Assembly (NCBI RefSeq): GCF_000143415.4
Contig: NW_003314282.1
Coordinates: 1,321,374-1,385,373, forward strand
Direction of reading: 5' to 3'
DNA from: Selaginella moellendorffii
Lineage: Eukaryota; Streptophyta; Lycopodiopsida; Selaginellales; Selaginellaceae
Length of the DNA: 64,000 nt
The stretch's first letter is position 1. Each line of letters starts with the position of its first letter. The notes under the pieces are model-generated. The model saw only the letters and a program-made list of their open reading frames with translations. It had not been told where the DNA came from and searched no databases. Positions 19,263-30,291 of the stretch are shown piece after piece. A program made the translations under genes and the position numbers.

Positions 19263-22200
19263 TCAGCCAGTGTTTCGCATTCCAGCGGCGATTCCATTGA
19301 TGGTGATGAGCAGCGCGTCGCGGAGCTTCTGGTTGTTTTCGTCCTGGCGCAATCTTCGCAGCACCTCCACCTGGAGCATGTTCATGGGATTGAGATATGG
19401 AAGCCGGCTCTCGACCAGCCGCCGCAGCGTCTTGTTGTTCTCGATCAGCTTCTGGTGGCCGCTGAGCTCCTGGACGTACTTTGCGGTCGTGTGGAAGGCC
19501 TGGCGGAGCTCCTCTCCCAGGTCCTTGCGAGCCGCGGAGCTCACGAGCACGTCGTCGTAGTACTTGGCGATGGACGGGTCGGCCTTGGCGAGAACCATCT
19601 CGATGAGATCGATGGTCGACTGGAAGAACGGCCACTCCCTGTACATGGCCTGGAGCTCTTCCTTGTGGCCCTCGAGGAAAACTTTCTCCAGGCCTGCGCC
19701 GACGCCGAGCCAAGCGGGGAGGACGAATCTTGTCTGCGTCCACGCGAAGATCCACGGGATGGCTCTGAGCTGGGAGATGCCGCCCGCCTTTTTGCGTCGA
19801 GTTGGACGGCTTCCAATGTTGAGGTTGCCGAGCTCGGCCTCCGGAGTCGCCTCGTGGAAGTATGGGATGAAGTGCTCGTTCTTGAAAACGACGTCGCGGT
19901 AGTTTGTGCAGCTTGCGTCGGAGATTTCTTCCATGATCAGCCGCCAGTTCTCGGAGCGTGGAGGGTCTGGAGGATTGAGTGTGGCTAAAAGTACCGCAGT
20001 CGTGTAGATCTCGAGCTGCCGGACTGCTGTCTGCGGGACGCCAAACTTCGCCTGGACCATCTCTCCTTGTTCTGTCACTCTCAGAGATCCCTGATACATT
20101 TGAAGTAACAATCAGTGACCATGGATACTCACATGAAACACTTCATACCATGACAGATCCCGGAGGCTGAGATTGAATAGCGAGATAAGTAGGCCCGCCT
20201 CCACGTCCAACACTTCCACCTCGTCCATGAAAGAGTGTGATTTTGATGTTGTGCTCTTTACACGCAGCCACTACGTCCTCCTGTGCTTTGTATAGCTCCC
20301 AGGCTGCCGAAAACCTGCCGGCATCCTTGCCGGAGTCCGAGTAGCCAAGCATCACCTGCGGAGGAAGAGATTAATCCAAGCTCTCGTGACAAAAAGAAAA
20401 AGTATACCTCTTGATGTCCATCGTGATTTGCAATTAGGTGTGCTCGATACCAGTCAATCCGTAAAAGCTTGCGGATAACCGTACCGGCATCTCTTAAATC
20501 TTTTACGGTTTCGAAGAGGGGCACAACCCGGAGCCTGTTACAAACAGTGATGTAAGTGATAACCAACGTGTAACTGGGAAGCTTACGATCCGGTTGGACA
20601 AGGCCTGCCTTGCTCCCCGCTCACAATAAGTCGTGCTTCCTTTTGCAACAACTCCACAGCAAGAACGTCGCTAGCCTGTAGCAGAATTTCGGGAATTATT
20701 TATAAAAACCAAAAAGAAAAAAGAAAAAAGAAGACAAGACTGACCTCTGAAGCCATGGAGATAACATACGCTTCAAGAGAATTGCTTCCAAGTTCTGCAG
20801 CTACACGGAATGTATCCAAAACTTCTTGAACCTCTCTGGACACCTGAGACATTACGGCGGATTAAAAAATGTTTTGCTTTCAGGAAAAGAAACATTATAA
20901 AATAAAACCTCAATTGAAGGAGGAAGAAGCGGTCGTTTGCCTTTCAGCTCGGATATCAGGAAGTCCAGTTTCTTTTCTTCATCCCATTGACTATAAGTCC
21001 CCATTTCAAGAAACTCAGTTACTGCATTCAAGGCCTCTGTATGCTTATCGGCTTCCTATTAAACAAGTGTGAGCTTTTTTGGACTTCCAAGTGCATTTCA
21101 TTACCTGACGAAGGTCCAGCTTCATCAGCGTTAAACCAAACGTTGCCACTCTTCTAATCAGATCTGCCAGCTTTCCATCCGCTAAAACGTCGGAGCCGCA
21201 CGATTGCTGAAAAGAGCGCTGGATCAGCCGGCAACTTCAAAATATAACGCACATACCAGAGATTCGTGGCAAAGCAATAGTGGCTCCAAAAGCTGATCTG
21301 CTGATTCGTAGTACTGGCCGGGTTCGTAATCGGTTGGCAAACCATTCAGTATGTCCTCGAGGCGTCGTCTAGTGCTAAATATCTGTCCGAGTGACATGTG
21401 AGATAGTCAATCGACAAACAAACAAATCAAATATCCTTTTCACCTTATCCCTCACGTGTCCAAGAACAATTCGGTATGGAGAATCCATATGTCGAGCTTC
21501 CAAACCTGGATTTAAGAGTTTCTCAAGGCTGGAGCGAACTTCAGATCCGGGTTTTTTCCTTGGGGTGACGGGGGTTGGAGGGAGCCCGTTCTCTGTCTCC
21601 GTTTTCACAGCTCTAGGGGAGGATGTGGCCTCTTTGGACGTCAGAGCCTGTTATAAGGGAAGTTAATCTAGAGGCAAAGCAAACACAAAGATGTACCTGA
21701 TAAGTTTGTTGGTTGAACGGGAGTTTCAAAGACGGTAATTGAGCCTCTCCATCGACCTCTGGGCTTTTTGTTATTACGACAGCTTAGAAGTTTGGCATTA
21801 TAGTTACCAGTAGAAGCGCACATATCTGCTCCAGCTGGAAGGTGAACAGGAAGCGCAAAATTATGGTGCTCTGTGTGTCTTGCATGACTTCGATGGTGTT
21901 CTTCCGTCTGTCCATGCTCTTGAAGGAAACTACTCGTCAGTACTAAGAAAAATAGAAAACATATACCTTCCGAAAGAACTTGATAAGCCATACGAATAAG
22001 TTTTTCGTTGCCATTGCTCATTGAAAGTTCAAATTTTAAAGCATCAAGTTCTCGCAGATATAAATCTGCAGCAATCCACTTCGCTAATAGGCAGACATCT
22101 TTTGTCACCTGCAAAAAATCAGTCGGTTAGTTATGACGTCCAAGGGGCGAGACGTCAATCGAGTACCTTGGCAGTTACATTTGGGTTTCCGTCCCTGTCG

Positions 22201-23413
22201 CCACCCATCCAGGAGCCAAATTTTATGGGCGTGCAACAGAGAGGCAGTGGTTTACCAGTGTGCTAAAGAGTCAATCTTTTTAGTGTACAGAATCATCAAC
22301 CACTTATATGTACCTTTTTGAGAGCAGTGCTCACTCGTCTCAAATATTGCGGCACAGACTTCCATAACGACTGCTCAACTATATGCAAGCCTAAACTCAA
22401 GTAAAGAAACAATATCAGAACAATATTCCAAACTCGAGGCAATCGACCTGCACGAGCTTCGTCCACAGGAGTCGGTTTACGTCGTCTTAGCTCGTCTGTT
22501 TGCCACAGGGCTGTAATCTCTCTCACCTGTAAAGCAAGACATTGCCGATCAGTTCTTTCTACCAATAGAAAAACAGTTTACCAGATCCTCGTAAACTTGC
22601 TCTTTCTCTTCGTGCGTCAAATCCGGTCGATCATTCCTTTCCAGCAAATGCTGCGCAGATAGATAAGCATGAGCTTTTTTCAAAACAAAATATATTCTAA
22701 CCTCAATGCGGACATGCTTGTACTGTAGCGTACGCCTGTTGATTTGTGTGGGGTGCGCTGTTAGAACTATTTCAACCTCCTGGTCAGAGAAGACAGAAAA
22801 TCGTCACATCGCAGGAAACTTCACAACGAAAATGAATGACCTGCTTGCACACTGCCTCATACACTTCCTCACGAGAATAACCGGTTTGAATCAGCTTTTC
22901 GAAAACATCGTCGCAGGATTTGGACAGCACCGGCGTGGATCGGTTGCGACGCACCCTGCATTTAAGGTTGTTGACACCTTTTAGTGAGAAAAAGTGAAGG
23001 AAAGGAAAAAGCACAGCACGTACCGGTGGTGAGTCTCAGCTATGCCCATGAGATTGAGGTAATGGCTGAAAGCTCTGGTTAAAGGCACAGCCTCCTCCGA
23101 GCTCATGTTCTCCAGCTCGTCCCTCAATTTTCTGGAAAGCCATTCGGATGCGTCGTCCACCCCGGCAGCTCGCATGTTACAAGCACTCTATAAAATCCAA
23201 AAGCCACAGTGAGATATAAAGACAACACAAACGAATGGAGATAAGATAAGAACTCACCTGTGCCAGGACGCGAAGACGCTCCACCTTCTCGGTGAATTCG
23301 TGCCCCACCTCGCGTTGCAAGCAGTCATTGAGGAGATTTCCCAGGAGATGGCAGTCATCCTCGAAGGACTGGAACGAAATCTCCTCCGCAATATCGTCTG
23401 TGGTGTCGATCAT
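19263..23413 (-). CDS. PPC4: Bacterial-type PEP carboxylase
   Basis: Twenty exons, complement of 23413-23258, 23187-23024, 22955-22841, 22779-22702, 22650-22582, 22526-22448, 22390-22314, 22262-22167, 22108-21967, 21918-21808, 21758-21697, 21647-21444, 21382-21257, 21206-21105, 21055-20909, 20843-20745, 20675-20587, 20534-20408, 20355-20149, 20090-19263; 1025 aa. It carboxylates phosphoenolpyruvate with bicarbonate to oxaloacetate. Landmarks: VLTAHPTQ (catalytic His), [54 protein letters not shown]. It is the bacterial-type plant isoform: the C terminus is RNTG rather than QNTG, the usual N-terminal phospho-Ser motif is absent (it starts [20 protein letters not shown]), and a disordered insertion (about residues 330-450) holds a poly-acidic/His and [10 protein letters not shown] region. 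Such isoforms act as regulatory or catalytic subunits of class-2 PEPC complexes. Confidence 0.97.
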
Positions 23414-24316
23414 GATCGCTAGAGCCGGGCGCTGCCGCGACGGACAGATCTAGCGGATTACTGACCCTTACGAACCTATTCTCGCTCGGATCGGTGGCGA
23501 TGCCTTGCGAGCGATCGATATTTAAGCGCCCGGATGATGCCGCAAGAGCGCTGGAGCTAGCGCCGTCCCCAGAAATCCGACCTTTGGAAGAAAGAAGCTT
23601 AAAATTTCTCCCCTATACCCAGGGATATGCTCTAAAACCTACGGACACGTGGCCTTTGCCGAAGATGCCTTGGCATATCCATTGATGCTGTGCTAGATTC
23701 TATCTCGAAAATACAAAACATGACGTTAGATGCGAATCCATTAGCTGATAAGAGAACCATTAATATATTCCCACCTATTGGAACTCAATGTTACCTCCAC
23801 ATGGTGGAGGTGTACACGAAGAAGTCTTTGAAGTTGACATTACCGAAGGGAGTTCTATTGACCATGGACCATTGGCCATTTGGCCAAGCACAATTTTGGT
23901 ATATGCTTCTTCAACGGGATTTAGGGTTCTAAAGAATTGGGGGAAAGATCGCGTTGTTTTCTGGCGCTGGAGCCGCCGATCGAGGAGCGGCAACTATAAA
24001 GAAAATGTAAGTTCGTCTCGCCTTGCCTCGATTCGATCTAGATTTCTAATCTTTTTTACTCGGCGGGTCGGATCGATCGGCGAGCTTTTAAAAAAGAGAT
24101 GTGGCGCTTCTTTGCCGCATGTCGATTTCATCCTTCCTGACAGCATCCTTTGCGCCGCTGCGATGGCAGGCTTGACTCCACCAGGTAAAATCTTCCGAGA
24201 ATTGTCGTTCGTGAAAATTTCTTCCATGTGTACTTCACATTTTTCCAGGGAGCCTAGCCTGGATGGACGCATCGATAACAGCTTCTCAATAGCCTCCTTT
24301 GACTACGAAGAACTTT
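23414..24316. other. Spacer with short spliced-looking frame
   Basis: Promoter side of PEP carboxylase (left end) followed by sequence without a recognisable gene. On the plus strand, ATG at about 24163 opens MAGLTPPG, a GTAAAATC donor and a TTTTTCCAG acceptor follow, and the joined frame ends after 21 residues (SLAWMDASITASQ). A GTAAGT donor after GAAAAT near 24006 could be an earlier splice site. This suggests a spliced transcript leading into the triplicated unit to the right, perhaps non-coding. Low certainty. Confidence 0.3.
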
Positions 24317-24932
24317 AAGCATCACGCAAGGTACTCTCTCTAGCCTAGTACCTGTTTTCTTCATTCTTTTTCAATTTCTTTTTTTTCGGTCTTGTTGCTC
24401 ACAGAACACGGCAAACGTTTAGTCTGCGATCTAAGATCATTCATGGGTGTTACGCATACGCTCGTCGCATGAACAGGCAAATCCAAGACTCTCTTGGTGG
24501 AGGCGAATGCTGCCATGGTTAAGTTAAGCATATAAGCATCAAGCAAGGTACTCTCTCTAGTACCAGTTTTCTTCTTTCTTTTTCATTTGATTTCTTTCGT
24601 GTTGCTCACAGAGCACGGCAAACTTTTAGTGTGCGATCTAAGACCATTCATGGGTGCTACGCATACGCCCGTCGCATGAACAGACAAATCAAAGACTCTT
24701 GGTGGAGGAGAATGCTGCCGTGGTTAAGTTAAGCATGTACATCGAGCTGGCTTACCAGTTTTCTTCTTTTTTTTTCTTTCTTGTTGTTCACAGAACACGG
24801 CAAACTTTAACTGTGCGATCTATAGATCATTCATGGGTGCTACAGCTATGTTCGTTGCATGAACAGACGAATCGCTTTCTCTCTCGACGAGGCGAATGCT
24901 GCTGTCCTTAAGTTAAGCATTTATCATTTGTC
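24317..24932 (+). repeat. Tandem triplication of intron-plus-exon-like unit
   Basis: Three diverged copies of a unit about 190-220 bp long. Each has a donor-like GTACTC or GTACAT, a T-rich tract ending TTGYTCACAG, and an exon-like block of 120-145 bp (24405-24547, 24612-24736, 24794-24930) starting with ARCACGGCAAAC and closing with GTTAAGTTAAGCAT. In one plus-strand frame all three read T/A-R-Q-T followed by a basic peptide; copy 2 has YAYARRMNRQI and ends MLPWLS, and copies 1 and 3 end GECCHG and GECCCP. The frames could be coding or accidental. It looks like exon duplication in a transcript of unknown function. Confidence 0.5.
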
Positions 24933-25850
24933 TCAAACTGGCCGACTCTTTGTTGTCAACTTCTTCCGCTGTGCATGTTTTCTTGACTGGTTTTGTAGTA
25001 GCAAGTAACTCGCAGCTACGTATTTATCAATGCATTGGTTGAAACCTTTAGCTTTGTTTTTGCTTTCTTTACCGCTGAATGGTGTTTGGACTCGTGTTTT
25101 GTTTGTTTCCTATAAGCGTGCGGTGCATAGTCTTGCTGACCGGCCTCTCAGTTCGTGAAGAACACTTGTTATCTACAGTTGACAAAATGGTCCCACCTGG
25201 AGATGGTCTGTCTCCCGTGACGTTGTGCTATAAGACTGTTGATATGTTCTAATCCTGTGGTGGTGGCGGCTTTGACAGGATGTTGAAAGGAGGTCTACCG
25301 AGCAAACAAGTGGATCTTGCTGCTGCTGCTGCTGCTACTACAAGCACTCTGCTCGAGATCAGCTAAGTTTTTCTTTTTACCCTCTTGAATTTCTAGGACT
25401 ACGTTTCCTCCTCGTTTTGAGTACGTGTTGCTCCAAACGTTCCTCACTTCCCATCGTGTCACCGATCAGTTTTTGATTCCTCGGGTCCCACTCTCACCCG
25501 GCTTTTCCATCGTTCCTTCACACCACCCGGGCTTGTCTTTGCAATTCTCTTTTCAATCATTTGTCTCTATTCAGCTCCCTTTTCCACACCGTCTGTTGTC
25601 CGATAGAGCTGCCACACCGCCACTCTAGCTCGCACTCTCTTTCTCTCTTCCTCTCTGCTCTCGCTCTTTCGAGCAAAAGCTCTCAGTCCTCGCACTGTAT
25701 GTGTTTTCTTGCGGACATCGATAACTACGTACGTATGTGGTTGCCCACGTGCCGATGTAACCAGTTTAGCTCAACACCGATAATGGTCTTCAGCACCTCT
25801 AACCTCTGATTCCAATTCGCCCTTGCTGTAGAGCTCTGTGCTTTTGAAAG
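24933..25850. other. Upstream region of the WIP gene
   Basis: No gene seen. It holds CTG-type triplets (GCTGCTGCTGCTGCT near 25320) and a long pyrimidine-rich stretch (about 25620-25680) typical of plant 5' leaders. A 5'-leader intron appears to start at 25851 (AAAG/GTAGGC) and end at 25909 (GATCGCAG), three bases before the WIP start codon. Confidence 0.45.
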
Positions 25851-25912
25851 GTAGGCTTTCGGCCTTTAGATGTGTGGAGTGTCTCACGTTTTTGCTACTT
25901 GATCGCAGGAGA

Positions 25913-27067
25913 ATGAACTCTAGATACAATGGAGAGAATTCTGTCACTGTGGTTCAGCAGCACACTCGGTTTCTTCCTGCCTATTCGCTCAGGTTCTCGG
26001 AATGGCTCAAGCCTTACGTGAGTCAACCCGTCTCGCAGCTGCCAGTTGCTATTCCGTTCTTCGACGCTCGTGTCAAAACATTTCCTTGGAAGGCTTCTTC
26101 GTCGCCTGGGATCAAAACAGAAGCGCAGCAATCGGACACCCCATATGTTTCAGTGCAGGCCTCGCCATCCAGTTCCAAGGAGGAGACATTGCCTTTTCTG
26201 AGCCTGGGCCCTCGTGCTGATCCAAAGAAGGAAATCCTACCAATATCGACTCCCATCCTACAGCCTTTGTATCGGGAAGAAAATGAAGAAGAAGAAGACC
26301 AGGATTCGACTAAAAGTGATGGAATTGGGAGCAGTAACGTAACAGTGGCACTAAGCATCGGTCCCCCAGTCCAGACAAGTGACGACGAGATAAAGAAGGC
26401 TTACGAAGCAGAGCGGCTTCAGCGGTGCAAAGGAAGGCTTTCCGAAGGACAGTACTGGATTCCCACTCCAGCACAGATTTTAGTCGGTCCAACACAATTT
26501 TCTTGTCCAGTGTGCAGCAAGAACTTCAATCGCTACAACAACATGCAGGTTCACTTCTTTTCTTTTCTTTTGAAACTGCAAGTTCAAGACAAACTTTTAT
26601 GTCCTTTGTTTCTCTTCCAGATGCATATGTGGGGGCATGGTTCTCAGTATCGGCGGGGACCAGAATCTTTGCGAGGTGCTCAGCCGACAGCCATGCTAAG
26701 GCTTCCATGCTACTGCTGCGCTGTTGGATGCCGTAACAACATCGACCATCCCCGTGCGAGGCCACTCAAGGACTTTCGGACACTCCAGACGCACTACAAG
26801 CGGAAGCACGGCATCAAGCCGTTTCCTTGCCGGAAGTGTGGCAAAGCGTTTGCTGTGCGAGGGGACTGGCGGACTCACGAGAAGAATTGCGGCAAGCTGT
26901 GGTACTGCTCTTGTGGCTCAGATTTCAAGCACAAGCGCTCCCTCAAGGACCACATCCGTGCCTTTGGAAACGGGCATGCTTCCTGCGGAATTGAGGAGGA
27001 TTTCGACGGCCAGCACTCTGAGGACGACGACTGCTCCAACTCGCAGCAGTCCGCAGGCTCGCAGTGA
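25913..27067 (+). CDS. WIP-family C2H2 zinc-finger factor
   Basis: Exons 25913..26548 and 26621..27067 (72-nt intron, a multiple of three); 360 aa. The family-defining WIP motif ([20 protein letters not shown]) begins at residue 182 and is followed by four zinc fingers: CPVC...H, CYCC...H, the CCHC-type CRKC...H...C, and CSC...H. The intron lies exactly in the first finger ([11 protein letters not shown]), the position seen in plant WIP/TT1/NTT genes, which is why I splice it although the frame stays open. Nuclear transcription regulators of this family control tissue patterning (for example seed coat, transmitting tract, root cap). The start at 25913 is taken because a 5'-leader intron ends just before it. 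The N-terminal half is variable, with an EENEEEED acidic patch; LSLG and LSIG motifs are present. Confidence 0.93.
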   Translation: MNSRYNGENSVTVVQQHTRFLPAYSLRFSEWLKPYVSQPVSQLPVAIPFFDARVKTFPWKASSSPGIKTEAQQSDTPYVSVQASPSSSKEETLPFLSLGPRADPKKEILPISTPILQPLYREENEEEEDQDSTKSDGIGSSNVTVALSIGPPVQTSDDEIKKAYEAERLQRCKGRLSEGQYWIPTPAQILVGPTQFSCPVCSKNFNRYNNMQVHFFSFLLKLQVQDKLLCPLFLFQMHMWGHGSQYRRGPESLRGAQPTAMLRLPCYCCAVGCRNNIDHPRARPLKDFRTLQTHYKRKHGIKPFPCRKCGKAFAVRGDWRTHEKNCGKLWYCSCGSDFKHKRSLKDHIRAFGNGHASCGIEEDFDGQHSEDDDCSNSQQSAGSQ

Positions 27068-27072
27068 CGCAG

Positions 27073-27146
27073 GTAAGTCGGAGTTTACGTTCCATTTCTA
27101 ACGGTTTCGGTGGTTTTTACTCATCAATGGTTGCTCTCTCTTGCAG
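27073..27146 (+). other. Likely 3'-UTR intron of the WIP gene
   Basis: CGCAG/GTAAGT starts five bases after the WIP stop codon and TTGCAG/GAGG ends it. A spliced intron so near the stop is well below the 50-nt rule for nonsense-mediated decay, so it should not destabilise the mRNA. Confidence 0.45.
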
Positions 27147-29250
27147 GAGGAATTGGCTGTAACTAGGATCTAATCGAAGGAAAGAAAGAAGAGTCGGAAA
27201 GTCCAGCGGTCTCCAGCGCACCAATGCGCTGTTGAAACGGAGCCAAGTTTCGTGCGGAGTCGAGCTAGGCTCTGGATGTGTTTCTTTTGTGTTGAGGTAC
27301 TGTAAATATGACCAGTGACTTTTGTTCTCATCCTACAGATTTCTCAAATCAGATCAGCGCTGGGGGCCTCTTTCTCGCCCGTGAGAAGTGAAAACAACTC
27401 GAGGCTCACATGCTCCGTGTTGCCACGGTCGAGGACAGAAATCCCTGTAACTCGCCAGGAAAGAAACACTTTGATCTCTGATTTCTAGGCTGCTCGATCG
27501 AGAGTGATTTTCTTTTCCCCTCCTCGATCCACTTCTAAAGTTTGTTTGCGATCGATCACCAGCGATTGCATTCTTTTTGTTTTCCTCGCAGACGAGACAA
27601 AGGCGGATTCAAGCAAAGAATATGGATCGTCGTGACGGATCTGGTCAGTTCCTCTCGACCAGATCTTTTCCTCGCTTGTTTAATCGATCGATCGGTTGGT
27701 TGATTCTCTCTCGTCTCGTTTTGGTGCACGAACTCCGCAAAAGGAGTGGCATTTTCTCGAAGAACAATGGAACGTGTCTCTAGCTTGGTTCGAAGTGGGG
27801 GACAAGGACAAAAGATATGGATCTAAAGTAAAAGAGAAAGTTTATAAATGGAAAGTTTATCTTCGTTTCTCTAACAGGAAATCTTACAGGGAACGTGCTC
27901 CCGTTTTGTCGGTGCCCGCCGTTATGTTCACCGCGGACATGTGCCACGTGCCATGACCACATGGGCCCGCGCGTGAGGTCATAGATTCAGGCACACCGTA
28001 CGGCCGACAAGCCGGCGGGAAGATCGCCGGCTGCGACACGTGGCAGTTGACTATCGCTCCGCCTCGCGACCGGGCTTGCTCGGCGTGGTGGTATTATTTT
28101 CTTTGTTTTGTTTTTTCGGTTGAGAAAATATTGCCTCACAAATTAGTCTCGAAGTCAATTGTGTTTGACCTTCCTTCTCAGCTACATTGTGCTCCGGGAA
28201 AACGAGAAAAACAAACAAAAGAAAAAAGAAAACGAAGGATACGAAGGACGTTGTCATTGTTGGTCGGTGCAATAAAAAACACAAATACAGAGAAGAAAAA
28301 CAAAACAAGCTCAAGCCAAGTTATGCTGAGTGAAGAATAAAGTACAAGACATTTCTTTGTTCTTTAGTTTCCTTAATCAAAAGTATGAAAGGCATTATTA
28401 AAAATACAGGCTCAGGATCTATATCAAGAGAAGAGAAGACTTCTTTCAGCAACATGAAATATATGGCAACGAATATATGATTGCGCATGGGGGCAAAGGA
28501 GAGAAAATAAAACAAGCCAAGTTTAAGAAAAAAATACCAAAAAGAAAATTTCAAGATACTATTCATTGACTCTTTTGTTAATTTTTTTCGTTTTCTTGTT
28601 TTCCTTGCGTTCTGAACTTCTGACTGGACAAAAAAAAAAGCGATCAGATTTGCCTGCGTTGCCTGCAGCTGATAAAGCCGAGTTGCGAGACGAAGATCTC
28701 GCAAAATTTTCTTCTCCTTTTTCTTGGCAGCAGAGCACGATAGCTTGTCCTTGCCCTGCAGCCTGCGTTGCAACAATGCATGCACGCCTCTCCCTCTCTT
28801 TCGATGGCTTTCCCCTACTTTGCTTTTAAATTATGATATCGCCATGGCCAGGCTTCGCCTTGTTCTTTCTGGACATGCTCCTTAAAACTGGTGACTGACC
28901 CCTGATCGCATTCAATGCCAGCATCTAGGACGAAAACGTGGACGTGGATTTATTCTTGAAGCGTGAAAGATCAGAGATCATCATCAAACAAAGCTCTTAT
29001 GTCTTGTTCAACTCTAAAGTTACGCGCTTGTAAACCTTTGGATAACTTTCTTGGGATTTGATCACTCGTTTTCACTTGCTGCCAAGAGCTCCGAGGCATG
29101 ACGCAAGGAATACCCCCAGCAAGAAAAAAGCTACAAAAACTCAGGCCAGACTTTCGTGGAACCGTAGCTGTGTCTCTTCAACCCGACTTGACATCTTGGC
29201 TTTGACAATTACCTCGCGTTGTTACAAAGCTTTCGCCTCCTCCAGAGCGC
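27147..29250. other. Long spacer without a supported gene
   Basis: Probable 3' UTR of the WIP gene at the left. The middle is T/A-rich with poly-A and poly-T patches. Open frames of up to 154 codons exist on both strands but are rich in Phe, Lys and Leu from these patches and show no domain. Nothing else is supported. Confidence 0.4.
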
Positions 29251-29251
29251 T

Positions 29252-29783
29252 CTAGCATAAATAGAAAGGCCTTACGTTGCTCACAGTGTCGCTGTCCATC
29301 GTCTTTGATATAAACACTATATATGTTGAAGGGTGGTGCTCTTGCAAGTCTTTTCGTCCCACCAAAGCCAGCATAATCAGTCCAAAGAATTTGCAGCCCA
29401 GTATATATGCCGCAGCGATCACGTCTCTTTCTCGCAGACTTTTGATCTGGAAAACATGGCTATTAATCTTATCCGTGATCACAAAACCCAAAGATTATCA
29501 CATCTTGAACATGGAGAGCATTCATCCCAGGACAAAGCCGTCCCAGCACAGACAACGTATACTTCACGTAAGTTATGGTAAGGGAGCCTTCAACACATTC
29601 CCTTCTCAACAACACAAGCTCTCCAGCTAGCCGGCCCTGCCAGGTCCACACCACATCAATCAATCAAACAGGTACTTTAATCACATGGGGGGACCACTCG
29701 CTCACACCGATCCAGATCACCCAAGTTATTGACTTGACAAAAAACATCGTATCAAATGATCCTGGCAGGAATTTTCTCTTCAT
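29252..29783 (-). other. Possible unidentified spliced gene
   Basis: On the minus strand, ATG at 29783 opens a 36-codon Trp/Ile-rich frame (MKRKFLPGSFDTMFFVK, then WVIWIG and EWSPHVIK), with a GTACCTG donor after it. A CTGGCAG acceptor leads to a second open block (GRLAGELVLLRREC, then ITYVKYT), and a further open frame at 29491-29252 holds a hydrophobic stretch (AAYILGCKFFGLIMLALVG). The blocks have coding-like composition and short introns as in neighbouring genes, but I recognise no family and the joins are uncertain. The stretch from about 29860 to 30290 shows nothing. Confidence 0.2.
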
Positions 29784-30291
29784 CACAACTTCGCCTGCCG
29801 ATTCAAGTGTGGAGAAGGACCAACTTGGTCTACTGCTTGTTTTTCTTTTTTTCTAATACTCGTTCGAGGTCTTTTTTCTAGAAGTGCACATCTGGTCAGG
29901 GCGGGGTGCGTACATATATACGCAGAACATATTAAAGATATTTTGCCTTTCCATCCATCAAATACTTAACGTTTTGGCTCGAGTTTGAGCCCAAATTCCT
30001 CATATTGAATTTGTCTGCGTCACAAGTTCCACCCACAAAGTAGAAACAAGCACGATCAATGTTTTCAGCCATCATAAAACTTGTATTTAAATTACACTAC
30101 GTTTCAAAGCAGCCACTGAAAATACGGAGTAAGAGGTACAAGAGAGAGTTAAAAGTGTTTAAAGGAAGTTAGTGTCCTGCGAGCTTTCCATTTCAATCAT
30201 GTTTCAACTTGAAGAAGCAATCACCAGTTTTCAATCTTTTGGTTTTGTGTGAAACATAATTTGTGAGTTGACTTCTCCAGGATCATAGCGC

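Noticed and set aside
23788-24318. 176-codon plus-strand frame
   Set aside because: Crosses strong GTAAGT and GTAAAATC/CAG splice signals and has no recognisable domain; more likely part of a spliced, possibly non-coding transcript.
28321-28785. 154-codon minus-strand frame rich in Phe and Lys
   Set aside because: Built from T-rich and A-rich tracts; no domain and no relatives seen.
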